Assembly: GCA_014381825.1 (NCBI GenBank)
Contig: JACNKX010000144.1
Location: 1 to 58,645 of the forward strand
Reading direction: 5' to 3'
Origin: Planctomycetota bacterium
GTDB lineage: Bacteria; Planctomycetota; Planctomycetia; Pirellulales; Pirellulaceae
Length of the DNA: 58,645 bases
Part shown: piece after piece, positions 8,534 through 18,394 of the stretch
How the letters are laid out: each line of letters begins with the position of its first letter
Position numbering within the stretch: position 1 is the stretch's first letter
Notes under the pieces: generated by a model
What the model saw: the letters and a program-made list of their open reading frames with translations, nothing else
Database searches by the model: none
What the model was told of the DNA's origin: nothing
Translations under genes and position numbers: made by a program

Positions 8534-10411
8534 ATGTCAGTAAATCCGATGCTTCTGCAAGCCGCTAGCGAGTCCCGCGATGTAGCCGCACTATGGGCGA
8601 ACGTCTTGCCGATCGTGGCGCGCGAGCTTCAGTGCGTCTTTCTCGCCGTCGCCCGGAGCGATAAAGGTGAATGGATTATTGAGTCATTCTCGGGCTCGGG
8701 ACAACAGATCCCAACAGACTTACTGTCTGACGCCTTGGACAAAGGAGGCATTGCGAGCGATGGCGAGTGGCTGACGGCAACGATACAGAAGCACGCGGAA
8801 TTGCTGCTCATCAGTCGTTTCAACGGACCGCCGGATTCAGTAGCGGCTGAATTGTTCTCGTCTCAGGCGGAAGCGATCGGGATCGTACGAAGCCTGGTCG
8901 GGGAGCGAGCGCGTGATCGGTCGCGAATCGAACGTCTTCAAGCGATTCTCGATATTGCAGCGCAATGGAACCGCACGCTGGAGATGGAGCAGCTTTTGGA
9001 GACAATGGCCGAGACATCAACCCGGCTACTGAACGCCGAGCGGGCGAGCATCTTCCTTTGGGATCGCGCTAACAAGACGCTGGTCGGACGCCCGGCATTG
9101 GGTGTTGAAGGTGGCGAGTTGCGGATCGCTGACACGACGGGAATCGTCGGGCAAGTTATCCACAGTGGTCGACCGCAGCGAGTCGACCGTCATGAACAGG
9201 ACGAAATTGATCGTGGTGTCGACAAGAAGCTTGGATTCCACACACGCACCTTGCTGTGTGTGCCGCTGGTCGGTGGACAAGGTCGGATGCTCGGAGCGTT
9301 CGAGCTGATCAACAAATGCGAAGGCGAGTTCACCGATTCGGACGAAGAGGCACTTCTAGAGCTTGCCGGTCACGCGGCGATCGCGTTGGAAAACACGCAC
9401 GAACATGAACAGCTAGTCAAGGTCCGCGATCAAGCCGCCGACGAGGGCGAGCAAGGCTCGCAGCTAGTCGGCAGTTGCTCGTCGGTTGAAGCGCTGCGAT
9501 CAACCATCCAGCGCGTCTCGAACACTGACCTATCGGTTCTGATTCTCGGCGAGAACGGCACCGGCAAAGAAGTTGTCAGCAAACGAATTCACTACCTCAG
9601 CAGCCGCCGCAATGAGCCGTTCATCGCGGTGAACTGTGCCGCTTTGACCGAGACGCTGCTGGAGAGTGAGCTGTTTGGCCATGAGAAAGGCGCGTTTACG
9701 GACGCTCACGAATCGAGGCCCGGCAAGTTTGAACTGGCCTCCGGCGGAACATTGTTCCTCGATGAAATCGGCGATATGAGTTTGAGCGGACAGGCCAAGC
9801 TATTGCGAGTGCTCGAAGAGAAAGTCGTCGTTCGCGTCGGCGGATCACTGCCGATTCATACTGATGCACGGGTGATCGCAGCGACCAATCAAAAACTCGC
9901 AGAACTCGTGCGCAACAAGAAGTTTCGCGAAGACCTCTACTTTCGATTGAATGTCGTCACGCTCGAGTTGTCACCACTCCGTGAACGTGGCGACGACATC
10001 GTGATGCTCGCTGAGCACTTTCTTCAGGAGTTTTGCCTGAAGGCCCGGCGATGTCCCCCCGCGTTTACCGCCGCAGCGCGCAAGCGTCTTTTGAAACACA
10101 ACTGGCCGGGCAACGTTCGCGAATTGCGAAACCTAATGGAACGAATCGCCTACCTGTCGCAGGGCGACAACGTCGATATCGACGAGCTGGCGTTCATTCT
10201 GTCGCCGTCGGGCGATGACAGCGCGATGTTCTCACTCGACCTGCCACTGCCCGACGCGACAAAGCGCTTCCAGATCGAATACATCAAGAAGCAGATCGAA
10301 AGAACGAGAGGCAACATGACGGATGCCGCAGAACGCCTCGGCCTTCACCGATCAAATCTCTATCGCAAGATGAAGCAACTGGGGATGCCGACGACCGATC
10401 AGGACGAATAG
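8534..10411 (+). CDS. Sigma-54-dependent transcriptional activator with GAF domain
   Basis: This 625-residue activator has a GAF-type sensory region at about 135-293, an AAA+ domain at about 310-545 and a Fis-type helix-turn-helix at about 585-618 ([24 protein letters not shown]). The AAA+ core has Walker A GENGTGKE (about 339-346), Walker B FLDEIG (D410) and the [11 protein letters not shown] segment. The sigma-54-contacting loop reads GAFTDA (386-391) where GAFTGA is usual. Such proteins hydrolyse ATP to open sigma-54 promoters; the signal sensed by the GAF part is unknown. It has no receiver domain, so it is not a classical two-component regulator. Confidence 0.92.
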   Translation: MSVNPMLLQAASESRDVAALWANVLPIVARELQCVFLAVARSDKGEWIIESFSGSGQQIPTDLLSDALDKGGIASDGEWLTATIQKHAELLLISRFNGPPDSVAAELFSSQAEAIGIVRSLVGERARDRSRIERLQAILDIAAQWNRTLEMEQLLETMAETSTRLLNAERASIFLWDRANKTLVGRPALGVEGGELRIADTTGIVGQVIHSGRPQRVDRHEQDEIDRGVDKKLGFHTRTLLCVPLVGGQGRMLGAFELINKCEGEFTDSDEEALLELAGHAAIALENTHEHEQLVKVRDQAADEGEQGSQLVGSCSSVEALRSTIQRVSNTDLSVLILGENGTGKEVVSKRIHYLSSRRNEPFIAVNCAALTETLLESELFGHEKGAFTDAHESRPGKFELASGGTLFLDEIGDMSLSGQAKLLRVLEEKVVVRVGGSLPIHTDARVIAATNQKLAELVRNKKFREDLYFRLNVVTLELSPLRERGDDIVMLAEHFLQEFCLKARRCPPAFTAAARKRLLKHNWPGNVRELRNLMERIAYLSQGDNVDIDELAFILSPSGDDSAMFSLDLPLPDATKRFQIEYIKKQIERTRGNMTDAAERLGLHRSNLYRKMKQLGMPTTDQDE

Positions 10412-10444
10412 CTTCGACGAAGTACGGGGTCATGAGAAGCCATT

Positions 10445-11536
10445 ATGTCGGGTCATGAGAACAGGGTCGCATCGCACGAGGCAAAGACATTGCAATTCCT
10501 GCTGGTGCATTGCCTCTACGCGACAGCACTGTTCGCAGCCTCTCTGGCAACATTCGGCGGAGGTGGTGTGATCATCGCGATGTTGCTTGGCAGCGGCTGG
10601 GGCTATGTATTCACGGGCAATTCGCGTCCTCGCCGCCTGGCGAGTTTCCTTGTTATTCTTTTACCCTGTTGCTGCTTGTTGTTATTGTTCCCCGCAGTTT
10701 CCACACCTCGCGAAGCAGGGCGTCGGATGCAATGTGCGAACAACCTAAAGCAGATCGCGATTGGCCTGCACAACTATCACGATGTCAACAAGACGTTTCC
10801 GCCAGCGTACATCGCGGATGCGGAAGGTCGTCCCATGCACAGTTGGCGAGCGTTAATTCTTCCCTACGTTGGAGAGCGAAAACTGTACGACCAATACGAC
10901 TTCTCCGAAGCATGGGACGGTCCGAACAATCGACCACTGCTCGACAAGATGCCGCAAATCTACTCCTGTCCATCGCAACCGCATAACTCCAAATCACCGC
11001 GAACGCGGACCAGTTACGTTGGCGTTGTCGGCGAAAAGACTGTTTGGCCTGGGGAAGAGTCAATGGGGTTTCGAGATATTACGGACGGGACATCGAGTAC
11101 GATCCTCATTTGCGAATTCGCGGATCTACAGATTCCCTGGACCAAACCGACCGATCTTGGCCTTCGCGACGCCGTAGATCGACTGACGTCGACCAACATG
11201 GATCGACGAGCTGAGCACAGTTACCAGTCGTACTTTTATGAGTCCGGTATCGGGCGGCAAGTGACACTCGCTGATGGAAGTGTGGTCTTTCTAGGACAGG
11301 GCATCAGATCAGACGACGCATTCCGGCTGCTGACAAGAGACGACGGAATGCAAATCGACATCGACAACATTAACGATACAGCTTTTGAACTCCGGCGACT
11401 TCATATCGGCAACTGGGTTCGTCTCGGGATCTTTATCCTCGTCGCATTGTGGCCGCTCCCCTGGGTGTGGATTCACCCGCATGGGACTACGGGTGTCGTG
11501 CAAAAGGCCACCAACGAGTCGGAGAACGTTACTTAA
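10445..11536 (+). CDS. DUF1559 family membrane-anchored protein
   Basis: The 363-residue protein has hydrophobic segments near residues 16-60 and 66-85, followed by the DUF1559 hallmark: NNLKQIAIGLHNYHDVNKTFPPA, SWRALILPYV, Y.SCPSQP and DGTSSTILICE. A final membrane helix lies near residues 325-345 (LGIFILVALWPLPWVWI). DUF1559 proteins are very numerous in planctomycetes and look like type-II-secretion pseudopilin relatives. A typical member starts with a pilin-like methylation motif; here the N-terminus has two or three helices instead. It starts 34 bases after the sigma-54 activator gene. Function unknown. Confidence 0.88.
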   Translation: MSGHENRVASHEAKTLQFLLVHCLYATALFAASLATFGGGGVIIAMLLGSGWGYVFTGNSRPRRLASFLVILLPCCCLLLLFPAVSTPREAGRRMQCANNLKQIAIGLHNYHDVNKTFPPAYIADAEGRPMHSWRALILPYVGERKLYDQYDFSEAWDGPNNRPLLDKMPQIYSCPSQPHNSKSPRTRTSYVGVVGEKTVWPGEESMGFRDITDGTSSTILICEFADLQIPWTKPTDLGLRDAVDRLTSTNMDRRAEHSYQSYFYESGIGRQVTLADGSVVFLGQGIRSDDAFRLLTRDDGMQIDIDNINDTAFELRRLHIGNWVRLGIFILVALWPLPWVWIHPHGTTGVVQKATNESENVT

Positions 11537-11539
11537 ACG

Positions 11540-12163
11540 TTATTCGCCCGCCGGTTCGCGTCCCGCGGAAAAGATACTGCTAATGGCGAGCGTGAAGCCG
11601 GGTAGAATATCTTCGCCTGTCAACTCGTCGTCCACACCGAGCCGCTTGACAGTCGTGCCACTTCGGTAGATCAGGACGTGCTTTGATTCCGGGTAAACAA
11701 CCCAAATCAAACGAACACCTGCCCGAAGGTATTCGTCAACCTTACCCTCGATGTAGACGGCCAAGTCATTCGGTGAAACAACTTCAATCGCCAAATCGGG
11801 AGCAACTTGAACGTGTCCTTCAGGCGCTTCGTCGTTTTCCAAGCGTCCCTTGGCAATGAACGAGCCATCGGGTCGCCGTACCTTGTTTGCATCATCGCCG
11901 AAAATCTGATAGCTGCAATCGGCACCCCAGACATAACCAATTTGGTGATCGCTCACGAAATTGCCGAGATGCCGATTCAACTCACTTGCAATCAAACTCG
12001 ACTTTGCGCCCATGTTTCTCCCCACCAGTTCGCCATCTACGAGTTCAAACAGCTTACCATCTGGCAGAGCCAACAACTCTTCCGGAGAATAGATTTTGTC
12101 TGCCACGAGCGCGGGGATCGGTCCACCAATGCCCACAGTGGTTGTATCGGGTGCAGCACTCAT
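11540..12163 (-). CDS. Uma2 family endonuclease-like protein
   Basis: The 207-residue protein matches the Uma2 (DUF820) family of PD-(D/E)xK nuclease-fold proteins. It has the N-terminal YSPEELLALPDGKLFELVDGE, then RPDGSF, then the active-site-like PDLAIEVVSPND, and late in the sequence Y...GVRLIWVVYPESKHVLIYRS. Uma2 proteins are abundant in planctomycetes and cyanobacteria, and their biological role is unclear. It lies 10 bases after the DinB-like gene and converges with the DUF1559 gene (3-base gap). Confidence 0.88.
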   Translation of the reverse strand: MSAAPDTTTVGIGGPIPALVADKIYSPEELLALPDGKLFELVDGELVGRNMGAKSSLIASELNRHLGNFVSDHQIGYVWGADCSYQIFGDDANKVRRPDGSFIAKGRLENDEAPEGHVQVAPDLAIEVVSPNDLAVYIEGKVDEYLRAGVRLIWVVYPESKHVLIYRSGTTVKRLGVDDELTGEDILPGFTLAISSIFSAGREPAGE

Positions 12164-12172
12164 GCCAATATC

Positions 12173-12694
12173 TTAACGTACAGGTGCTTTGCCAAGCAAC
12201 CTTCTGAGCAGCCCAATCTGGCCCGCGTGAAGCATCTCGTGATGCGAACAAAAGAGCAACGCTCCCAGCTTCGTCGCGTACGCCGTATACGGCATATCGA
12301 CCGGCTCGTTGAGCGTTGCGTCATCGTATCCTGACATCTCTGCCATTACTTGATCATAGACTCGTTCGAGGACTTGCATGATTTCATCTGGAGATGGATT
12401 GTTGGCCGGATCAGGATCGGGCCTTGTACCCTTGCTGTACTTCTTCCGAAACGCGGAAGTCATCAGCTCCGTATCAACGGGCTGCCGACCACGGATGCGG
12501 AACAAGCACAGACCGTATTGCGCCATGGCTAAATGACCGACTTGCCAAGCCAAGTGCGTCACACAACCTTCAGGGATGTTGAACCATTCATCCGGCGCGA
12601 TATCTACCAACAGAGACTTTGTGTAAGAACGAGCGAACTCGATCTGCTTCCGTGCGAGTTCCAATTTCGAGTCATCCGACATGCGAAAATTCAT
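12173..12694 (-). CDS. DinB-family metal-binding four-helix protein
   Basis: The 173-residue protein has the DinB/YfiT arrangement with three spaced histidine groups: HLAWQVGHLAM near residue 45-55 and SHHEMLHAGQIGLL near residue 150-162. These would form a metal site on a four-helix bundle. An ATG 12 bases inside the frame (12682) is an alternative start. Members include thiol transferases and many proteins of unknown role. The same strand carries Uma2 just downstream, so the two may form an operon. Confidence 0.82.
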   Translation of the reverse strand: MNFRMSDDSKLELARKQIEFARSYTKSLLVDIAPDEWFNIPEGCVTHLAWQVGHLAMAQYGLCLFRIRGRQPVDTELMTSAFRKKYSKGTRPDPDPANNPSPDEIMQVLERVYDQVMAEMSGYDDATLNEPVDMPYTAYATKLGALLFCSHHEMLHAGQIGLLRRLLGKAPVR

Positions 12695-12749
12695 CCTAGT
12701 TGAGAGTAGTGCTTTACGTCACTAAACTACCAAAATCACGCGAGTGCTG

Positions 12750-13385
12750 TCACAGCTCCAACGCTTCTTTCACGGCGAGTTCAATTCGACATCCTGCCAG
12801 CTCTAACGCTTTCAAGTACTCAGCCGGCGTATTCACGTTCATCAGCGTCAAGAGTTTCGAATCGACGCCGCGAAGTTCCTGGATCGAAACACGATTCGTC
12901 GTCAGCGATTCAAAAATGTCACAGGTCCGCAGTTTCTCCTGATTGAGAAGTTGCTCCATCGATGCAACCGTATCGGTGCGGTAGACGGCGGCGAGCGGGT
13001 GATAGAACTCGCCATCGACGGGAACGACCGCATTATGCTCGCCGAGCTCAGCGGTCATTCGCTCTACAAACGCTCCAGAAAGCAAAGGGGTGTCACAACT
13101 CGTCGCATAAGCCGCATCCACGTGCGGCGCGATCGCCATGAGGCCAGCTCGAAGGCCCTCCAAGGGCCCACGGCTTTCTCGTTCGTCATGTGTAACGATG
13201 GTGCCTGCTGGAAGTTCCGGCAGTCGCTGGCCTGCAGCAGCGACAACGACGATTGGCTCAACGACGTCAGATAGCAAACGCACCACACGCTGCAGCATCA
13301 ACTCCGGCCCGAATGGCAAGGTAGCTTTCGGCAACCGCATCCGCTTACTTTCGCCGCCACACAACACGATGCCACCGAATCGCAA
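12750..13385 (-). CDS. mobA: MobA-like molybdenum cofactor guanylyltransferase
   Basis: The 211-residue protein is a nucleotidyltransferase of the MobA fold: GGIVLCGGESKRM at the N-terminus, a conserved lysine in LPKATLPFG, GPLEGLRAGL, and the metal-binding TSCDTPLL. MobA attaches GMP to molybdopterin. In this copy the usual 'RMG.DK' reads 'RMRLPK', a departure from the consensus, so a related sugar/cofactor nucleotidyltransferase (MobA-like NTP transferase) is possible. No other molybdopterin gene lies in the window. Confidence 0.78.
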   Translation of the reverse strand: MRFGGIVLCGGESKRMRLPKATLPFGPELMLQRVVRLLSDVVEPIVVVAAAGQRLPELPAGTIVTHDERESRGPLEGLRAGLMAIAPHVDAAYATSCDTPLLSGAFVERMTAELGEHNAVVPVDGEFYHPLAAVYRTDTVASMEQLLNQEKLRTCDIFESLTTNRVSIQELRGVDSKLLTLMNVNTPAEYLKALELAGCRIELAVKEALEL

Positions 13386-13443
13386 GTGATCGCTCCTATC
13401 CCGAGGGCCCTGGCCTTGGAGGGCTCTTCTTACTGCGTCGCCG

Positions 13444-14322
13444 TTAGCGGTGCTTCTGCTGCATTCGACGGCTGTAGGCTTCTAGCGCCTTCTTCTCGCG
13501 TGAAGTCAAGCTGTCTATGCCCTCTCGATTGACTTTATCGAGCAGTGCGTCACCTTCGGCATCGGACGCACCGTAGTCTTCGTCGGGCGCGTGGACTCGC
13601 AGTTTAGGCTTTGGTTTCAAGGCACGCTTCAAGCCCGCCACTCCGCCAGACAGGCTGCTCGGCACAAGACGTCCGAGGTTCCACTTGAATCGGTAGTAAC
13701 AAACAGCGAACGCCGCGCCGACCAAGTGAACATCGAAAGCGGTCGTACTGTTCGCGTCTGCTAAACCCAACAGATTACTCACGATAATAATCGCGCCAAC
13801 GAACCACGCTGGAACTGGCAAGACCATCATCAGGTGAATCGTATTCTTGGGAAAGTGAATACAGAAGAGCAGCGTGACGGCGGTGACGGCTCCGGACGCT
13901 CCGAGTACGGTCTGGAGTCCCCACGTCGATTGGTCCGACGTCAATGCAACTCGCCCGGCCCAAATGATTCCGCCCAACACGATTACGACCAGGTAGACAC
14001 GCAAGAACTCCTTGGAACCATAGATTCCCTCGACCGAGCGTCCAAACATCCACAGCCCGAACATGTTCCAAAAAACATGCCACACGTCGTCTGGATCATG
14101 CGCGAAACCATACGTGAGTAACTGCCAGCAATAGCGCGGGTCCGTCAAGGAATGCGGGCTGGCAGCCAGCTTGTGCATGAGGTCGGGAATAAACAAACTC
14201 AGCAGAATAACCGCGGCATTTATCACGACCAGCTTCGTAACAACGCTCCAATCGCTACTGACGTGAATCCCGTCAGAGCGATCGTCGTCGTCGCGGTAGT
14301 AGGATCGGTCGTGAATTCCCAT
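13444..14322 (-). CDS. Rhomboid-family intramembrane serine protease
   Basis: The 292-residue protein has a cytoplasmic N-terminus, about six hydrophobic segments, and a hydrophilic C-terminal tail of about 80 residues (KALKPKPKLRVH to RRMQQKHR). The rhomboid catalytic serine lies in GASGAVTAV and the histidine in DVHLVGAAFAVCYYRF; the WHVFWNMFGLWMFGRSVE stretch matches the conserved rhomboid region before it. Rhomboids cut membrane-anchored proteins within the bilayer; the substrate is unknown. Upstream by 120 bases on the same strand is the FAD oxidoreductase gene. Confidence 0.9.
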   Translation of the reverse strand: MGIHDRSYYRDDDDRSDGIHVSSDWSVVTKLVVINAAVILLSLFIPDLMHKLAASPHSLTDPRYCWQLLTYGFAHDPDDVWHVFWNMFGLWMFGRSVEGIYGSKEFLRVYLVVIVLGGIIWAGRVALTSDQSTWGLQTVLGASGAVTAVTLLFCIHFPKNTIHLMMVLPVPAWFVGAIIIVSNLLGLADANSTTAFDVHLVGAAFAVCYYRFKWNLGRLVPSSLSGGVAGLKRALKPKPKLRVHAPDEDYGASDAEGDALLDKVNREGIDSLTSREKKALEAYSRRMQQKHR

Positions 14323-14442
14323 GCTGGCCGGACTGTGTGCTGTGAGGATAGAGAAGGCCGCGTCTTTAAAGCAGCCGTGCTGGTATATCCTACGTCTCGA
14401 TTCGAAGAAAGACGAGTTCTCGCTTCGCTCTCTGAATATCCG

Positions 14443-16515
14443 CTAGCGAACTGGCAAGATCTGTATAGCGTCTGCGATCACATAGCCATTCGCCCCCGCA
14501 GTTGCGATTGTGACGATCACATCTCGATTGGCTTCACACGCGTAGTTCCCAAGCGAGACGAACGCGTTATCAATCGTCGGTGGCTTCCGCTGGTCAACAA
14601 TGACTGTCGTTACGTTGCCAGCGGTCTCGATCGAGATGGGAACGTTCGTCGCGCGATTGCGATTTGCTGTGTAGGCGAGGCGAACCTCAAAGCGCCCGCT
14701 CTCCTTCGGAACGTAGCGAAATCGGATGGTCTTCGTCCCTTGGTCTTCGTTTCGGTCGTGCCAATATCTGTCGCCGACGAAGTGATCACTGGACGTACTC
14801 GACACCCAAAGTCCCGTCTGCTCCATCGCCTCGTCATCCAGAACGATGCCCGGCAGGGAGTTCGGATCGATGCGAATCACTTTGCGAGCGGGAGGGCTTG
14901 TCCATTCGAGCACCTGTTTGTCGGCAATCAGCCTTGCGGAAAGCCTTGAGTATTCAACATCCTGGACGGAGCCAGATGCCTCCAGGGCGAGTACCGCCGC
15001 CGTTGCAGCCGACTGGCCCAAGATCATGAAGACAGGTTCCATTCGGATCGATCCGTAGGCGATGTGGGATGATGATAAACAGACAGGCACGAGCAAGTTC
15101 TCGCATTCGCCTCGACGAGGAACGATCGAACGGTAACTGATTGAATACGCACCGCCAGGCGAGACCTGCACATCGCCTTCGTTTTTTGCGAAGCCATCGG
15201 TCGACACGTACCGTTGGACGTTGTGCGAATCCATGTTGTACGAGCCCATCCCGACGGAATCTTCGGCAACGCGAGTCCTCCGGCAATCTAACTCCGTCGC
15301 GACGTAATCGCTGACCATGCGACGAGCTTCGCGAATATAGAGCTGGTGCGGCCAGTTGCCATTTTCGACAAACTCGTCCGCGGCCAAACCCCACGTGGCC
15401 ATCTCGTTGCGGATCTTACTCGGCGCGCGTGGATGATGCGCGAGCGTCCACATAAAGCCCTTCTGGTAAGTCTCGTGTTCGGCGATGATCGCTTCACGAC
15501 GCTCGTAGCTGGCGTCGGGATAGTCGTAGTTCATCCCGATGTTATCAGTCGAAAAGGCTCCGCTGTTGTTCGTGTCCGTCTTGCCGTTCGGCATCATGCT
15601 GGGATGCATCGGAAAACGAAGGTCGCCGGCCTCCAGCGTCCGCAACAGCAATTCATAGCGGCGTTCGTCGTAGTCCTCTGGCTTCGGAAATGGAACTCGA
15701 TTCGATGCGACGTTCGACATGCACATGCGAAAGCAATACGCCTGCACGCGATGGTCGCCTGCTCCCTCTTCACCCGGCGGATTACCGTGGATGCCAGGCA
15801 GCAAACCACTCGCTGGATCGCCAGGCACGACGTAGGGATCGACCTTCACAGGAAAGCGATGGTTGTGAGTGTTCTCCCGTTTTTGTACGCCATTCAATGT
15901 CTCGCCATACGCCGAGTTGCTTTCTCGGCCAACCGTATAGGTCACACCCGCGGCCGCCATCAAGTCGCCCTCGTACGTTGCATCAATGAACATCCGGCCG
16001 CGATAAACTTCGCCCGATTCCATCGTGATCGAGGTAATCCGATCATTCGTCATACGGACGCCGGCGTCTCGATTCACTCGTTGTTCACGGGCAATCGGAA
16101 CCTCATGCTCTGAGACAAGCTTCTCGAAGATCGTCTCGGCAACCTGCGGCTCGAACGTCCACATTGCATCATCCGCAGCGCGATATCGCGAGTAGCCATC
16201 GCGCCTCTCGTGCTGCCAAGACGCGGGATCATCGTAGTGTTTTTTGACTCGTTGATAGAATTCTCGCGCAATTCCACCGATCACCGCCTTGTTGCCGCTG
16301 TCGGTCATGCCGAGCCCACCGCTCGTGAGCCCGCCCAGGTGCTTGCCGGGTTCGATGACAATCGTCGATTTGCCCATCCGCTCGCACTGAACGGCGGCCG
16401 CAACGCCGGAAGAGGTCCCTCCGTAGACAACCACGTCGTAAGTCCTAACGTCCGCGTGGATCATCGTACTGATGAGTAAGAACAGGACGATCGAGGAAAC
16501 GAAGGTGCGTAGCAT
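14443..16515 (-). CDS. Secreted FAD-dependent oxidoreductase with C-terminal beta-rich module
   Basis: The 690-residue protein has an export signal (MLRTFVSSIVLFLLISTMIHA) and then a Rossmann-like FAD site (YDVVVYGGTSSGVAAAVQCERMG, E, GLTSGGLGMTD), with the FAD-family motif MFIDATYEGDLMAAAGV in the middle. This is the FAD_oxidored family common in planctomycetes. From about residue 550 it carries a 'DPNSLPGIVLDDEAMEQTG..W' segment and a beta-rich tail like the golvesin/xanthan-lyase C-terminal module. The second FAD protein in this window has the same tail. The substrate is unknown; carbohydrates or their breakdown products are likely by family analogy. Confidence 0.86.
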   Translation of the reverse strand: MLRTFVSSIVLFLLISTMIHADVRTYDVVVYGGTSSGVAAAVQCERMGKSTIVIEPGKHLGGLTSGGLGMTDSGNKAVIGGIAREFYQRVKKHYDDPASWQHERRDGYSRYRAADDAMWTFEPQVAETIFEKLVSEHEVPIAREQRVNRDAGVRMTNDRITSITMESGEVYRGRMFIDATYEGDLMAAAGVTYTVGRESNSAYGETLNGVQKRENTHNHRFPVKVDPYVVPGDPASGLLPGIHGNPPGEEGAGDHRVQAYCFRMCMSNVASNRVPFPKPEDYDERRYELLLRTLEAGDLRFPMHPSMMPNGKTDTNNSGAFSTDNIGMNYDYPDASYERREAIIAEHETYQKGFMWTLAHHPRAPSKIRNEMATWGLAADEFVENGNWPHQLYIREARRMVSDYVATELDCRRTRVAEDSVGMGSYNMDSHNVQRYVSTDGFAKNEGDVQVSPGGAYSISYRSIVPRRGECENLLVPVCLSSSHIAYGSIRMEPVFMILGQSAATAAVLALEASGSVQDVEYSRLSARLIADKQVLEWTSPPARKVIRIDPNSLPGIVLDDEAMEQTGLWVSSTSSDHFVGDRYWHDRNEDQGTKTIRFRYVPKESGRFEVRLAYTANRNRATNVPISIETAGNVTTVIVDQRKPPTIDNAFVSLGNYACEANRDVIVTIATAGANGYVIADAIQILPVR

Positions 16516-16763
16516 CGAAAGTTAACGCCAAAGAGGTTTACAGTGTAGTGATCGACGACATCCTGCATCCACGTCCAGACAACTTGCAGTTGGTTCGACT
16601 GGCAGGATGAACAATACACTGGCAACCGAATCCCATCGCGTCAATCGGTCGATGCCGTCATTGCATCATCTTTATCAGAAAGCTTCCGAACCGTGTCTCG
16701 CAGTCGTAGATGCTAGGACGAGTCAGTTACAATCGGAGTTCCGCGATTTCGTCTTCGGAAAGT
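16516..16763. other. Gene-free stretch upstream of the FAD oxidoreductase
   Basis: I see no gene, RNA or clear promoter here. It contains the upstream region of the minus-strand FAD oxidoreductase. The next stretch to 16997 holds a decayed ATPase fragment. Confidence 0.5.
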
Positions 16764-16890
16764 AGGCGTTCGCGAACCAGAAGTGCCTGCGTTTGACCGA
16801 CAATGGCGTGGGCCTGACCGAGGATGTGATCAAGATCTACTTCACACAGATCGGCAAGAGCTACTACAATCAGTTTGCAAATCACGGCGA
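16764..16890 (+). pseudogene. Fragment of a histidine-kinase-like ATPase (HSP90-like) domain
   Basis: A short open stretch reads CLRLTDNGVGLTEDVIK followed by IYFTQIGKSYYNQ. This is the N2-box region of a GHKL/HSP90-like ATPase (DNGxGM...YF..IG.SYY), as found in HtpG-like and related proteins. An in-frame stop at 16763 lies just upstream, and the sequence after about 16890 no longer matches. No start, no other motifs. It is a remnant of a lost gene, right before the Fic gene. It may also be a chance similarity, but the 25-residue match in order is strong. Confidence 0.5.
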
Positions 16891-16997
16891 ACCCGTGCCT
16901 AGCCGAATTGTCGTTAGATATGCGCCCGGGTTCATTCGTGCGATGCGTCACCCTCAAGCAGGTTGGTCAAAATTCGAGAGGATAGACGAGAATAGAC

Positions 16998-18365
16998 ATG
17001 GACATTCCTTCACCGAGTGATGTTTCGGTCGATCAAGTAACGCAGGAACTTATCCTGGACGCAACAGAACTTGAACGCCAGGTCAACGAGCGCCGCCCGC
17101 TTCCGGCAGAAGTGATTCACAACATTCAAAAAGAGCTTCTAGGCGAGCGAGTCTACAACAGCAACGCGATTGAAGGAAATACGCTGACGCTTCGTGAAAC
17201 GAAAAGTGTGCTGGAAACTGGCGGGATTATCGATGTCGGTCGCAAACGTGAAGCAACCGAGGCTATTAACCTTGGAAAGGCAATCGCTGAGGTGCAGGAG
17301 TTGGTTGGCGATCGCGAGTCGTGGTGCGACGTTGCCAGATTTACCGCAGTGCATAGAACACTGCTCACCGATGTCAAGGATGACGCGGCCGGAGCAACTC
17401 GATCTGAACGCGTCATGATAACGGGTGCAAAGCACCAACCACCTAATCCAATGAAGTTGGATGCACTTCTGGAGCAGTTTTTTGGCGAACTAAGAGATGC
17501 AACTAACATTGAACCAATCCGGTTGGCGACATGGGTTCATTGGACGATCGCGCGGATTCACCCCTTTCTCGACGGCAATGGGCGGATGGCTCGGCTCTGG
17601 CAAGACTTGATCCTTTTTGGTCACCAGTTCACTGCTGCGGTTATTCGACAACAAGATCGAAACGAGTATTATTTGGCCCTTTCTTCTGCGGACGATGGCG
17701 AATTCGATCCCCTTACTCAACTCGTTGCACGTTCGCTGAGCAAGACCCTTCAGATCTACATAAATGCACAGCGCGAAGTTGACGAACTCAAGGACTGGGC
17801 GACCGACATCGTTGGGGAATCCAACGCACGACTCGATCAACAGCGTAAACTCGAGTATCTGCGATGGGTCCGGCAGATGGAACAATTACGGGATGCATTT
17901 GAACGCTGCGCTACTCAGGTTACTAGTGCGTCGGACGGCACGATTGAGGTACAAGTAAGATCGTTTGACATTGTCGATCAGTCGACGTGGGAGACTCTGC
18001 GAGCCGGTGGACGCGCCGGAAAGACATGGTTCTTTTGGATGAACTTTCGACGCGGCGAAGAGCGGATTCAGTATTGTTTCTTCTTTGGTCACCATTTCTT
18101 CTCGCCAGCCGATAGCGGAATTTCTAACATCGGTCCAAATGCGTGTTTGCTCATCAGTGAGCAGATAGGAGACGAAGCGGCCGTACGCTTGACCGAGCTG
18201 GGCGACTGTCCCGTCACTCTGCGCGAAGTAGTGACTGTAAACCACAAGATTGCACGAAAACGACTGGATATCGCTGAGGACTTGCTCGTGTATGACCTCG
18301 ATATTGACCCGTTGTCGGTGGCTCGCGAGTTCGTTCAGGAGGTCCTCCTAAACCGGATGGCGTGA
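16998..18365 (+). CDS. Fic family protein (putative AMP-transferase)
   Basis: The 455-residue protein has a Fic core with the signature HPFLDGNGRMARL (H188 to R196), matching HPFx(D/E)GNGRxxR. A Fic_N-type region precedes it, with the inhibitory motif (S/T)xxxE(G/N) as S55-NAI-E59-G60 in 'VYNSNAIEGNTLTLRE'. Fic enzymes transfer AMP (or similar groups) to proteins. The self-inhibitory helix on the N-terminal side suggests autoregulation. About 250 residues follow the core and have no domain I recognise; they may select targets. No antitoxin gene is adjacent. The neighbour upstream is an ATPase fragment. Confidence 0.9.
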   Translation: MDIPSPSDVSVDQVTQELILDATELERQVNERRPLPAEVIHNIQKELLGERVYNSNAIEGNTLTLRETKSVLETGGIIDVGRKREATEAINLGKAIAEVQELVGDRESWCDVARFTAVHRTLLTDVKDDAAGATRSERVMITGAKHQPPNPMKLDALLEQFFGELRDATNIEPIRLATWVHWTIARIHPFLDGNGRMARLWQDLILFGHQFTAAVIRQQDRNEYYLALSSADDGEFDPLTQLVARSLSKTLQIYINAQREVDELKDWATDIVGESNARLDQQRKLEYLRWVRQMEQLRDAFERCATQVTSASDGTIEVQVRSFDIVDQSTWETLRAGGRAGKTWFFWMNFRRGEERIQYCFFFGHHFFSPADSGISNIGPNACLLISEQIGDEAAVRLTELGDCPVTLREVVTVNHKIARKRLDIAEDLLVYDLDIDPLSVAREFVQEVLLNRMA

Positions 18366-18394
18366 CAGTATTCCAAATTGACCGAGTTATTGGC

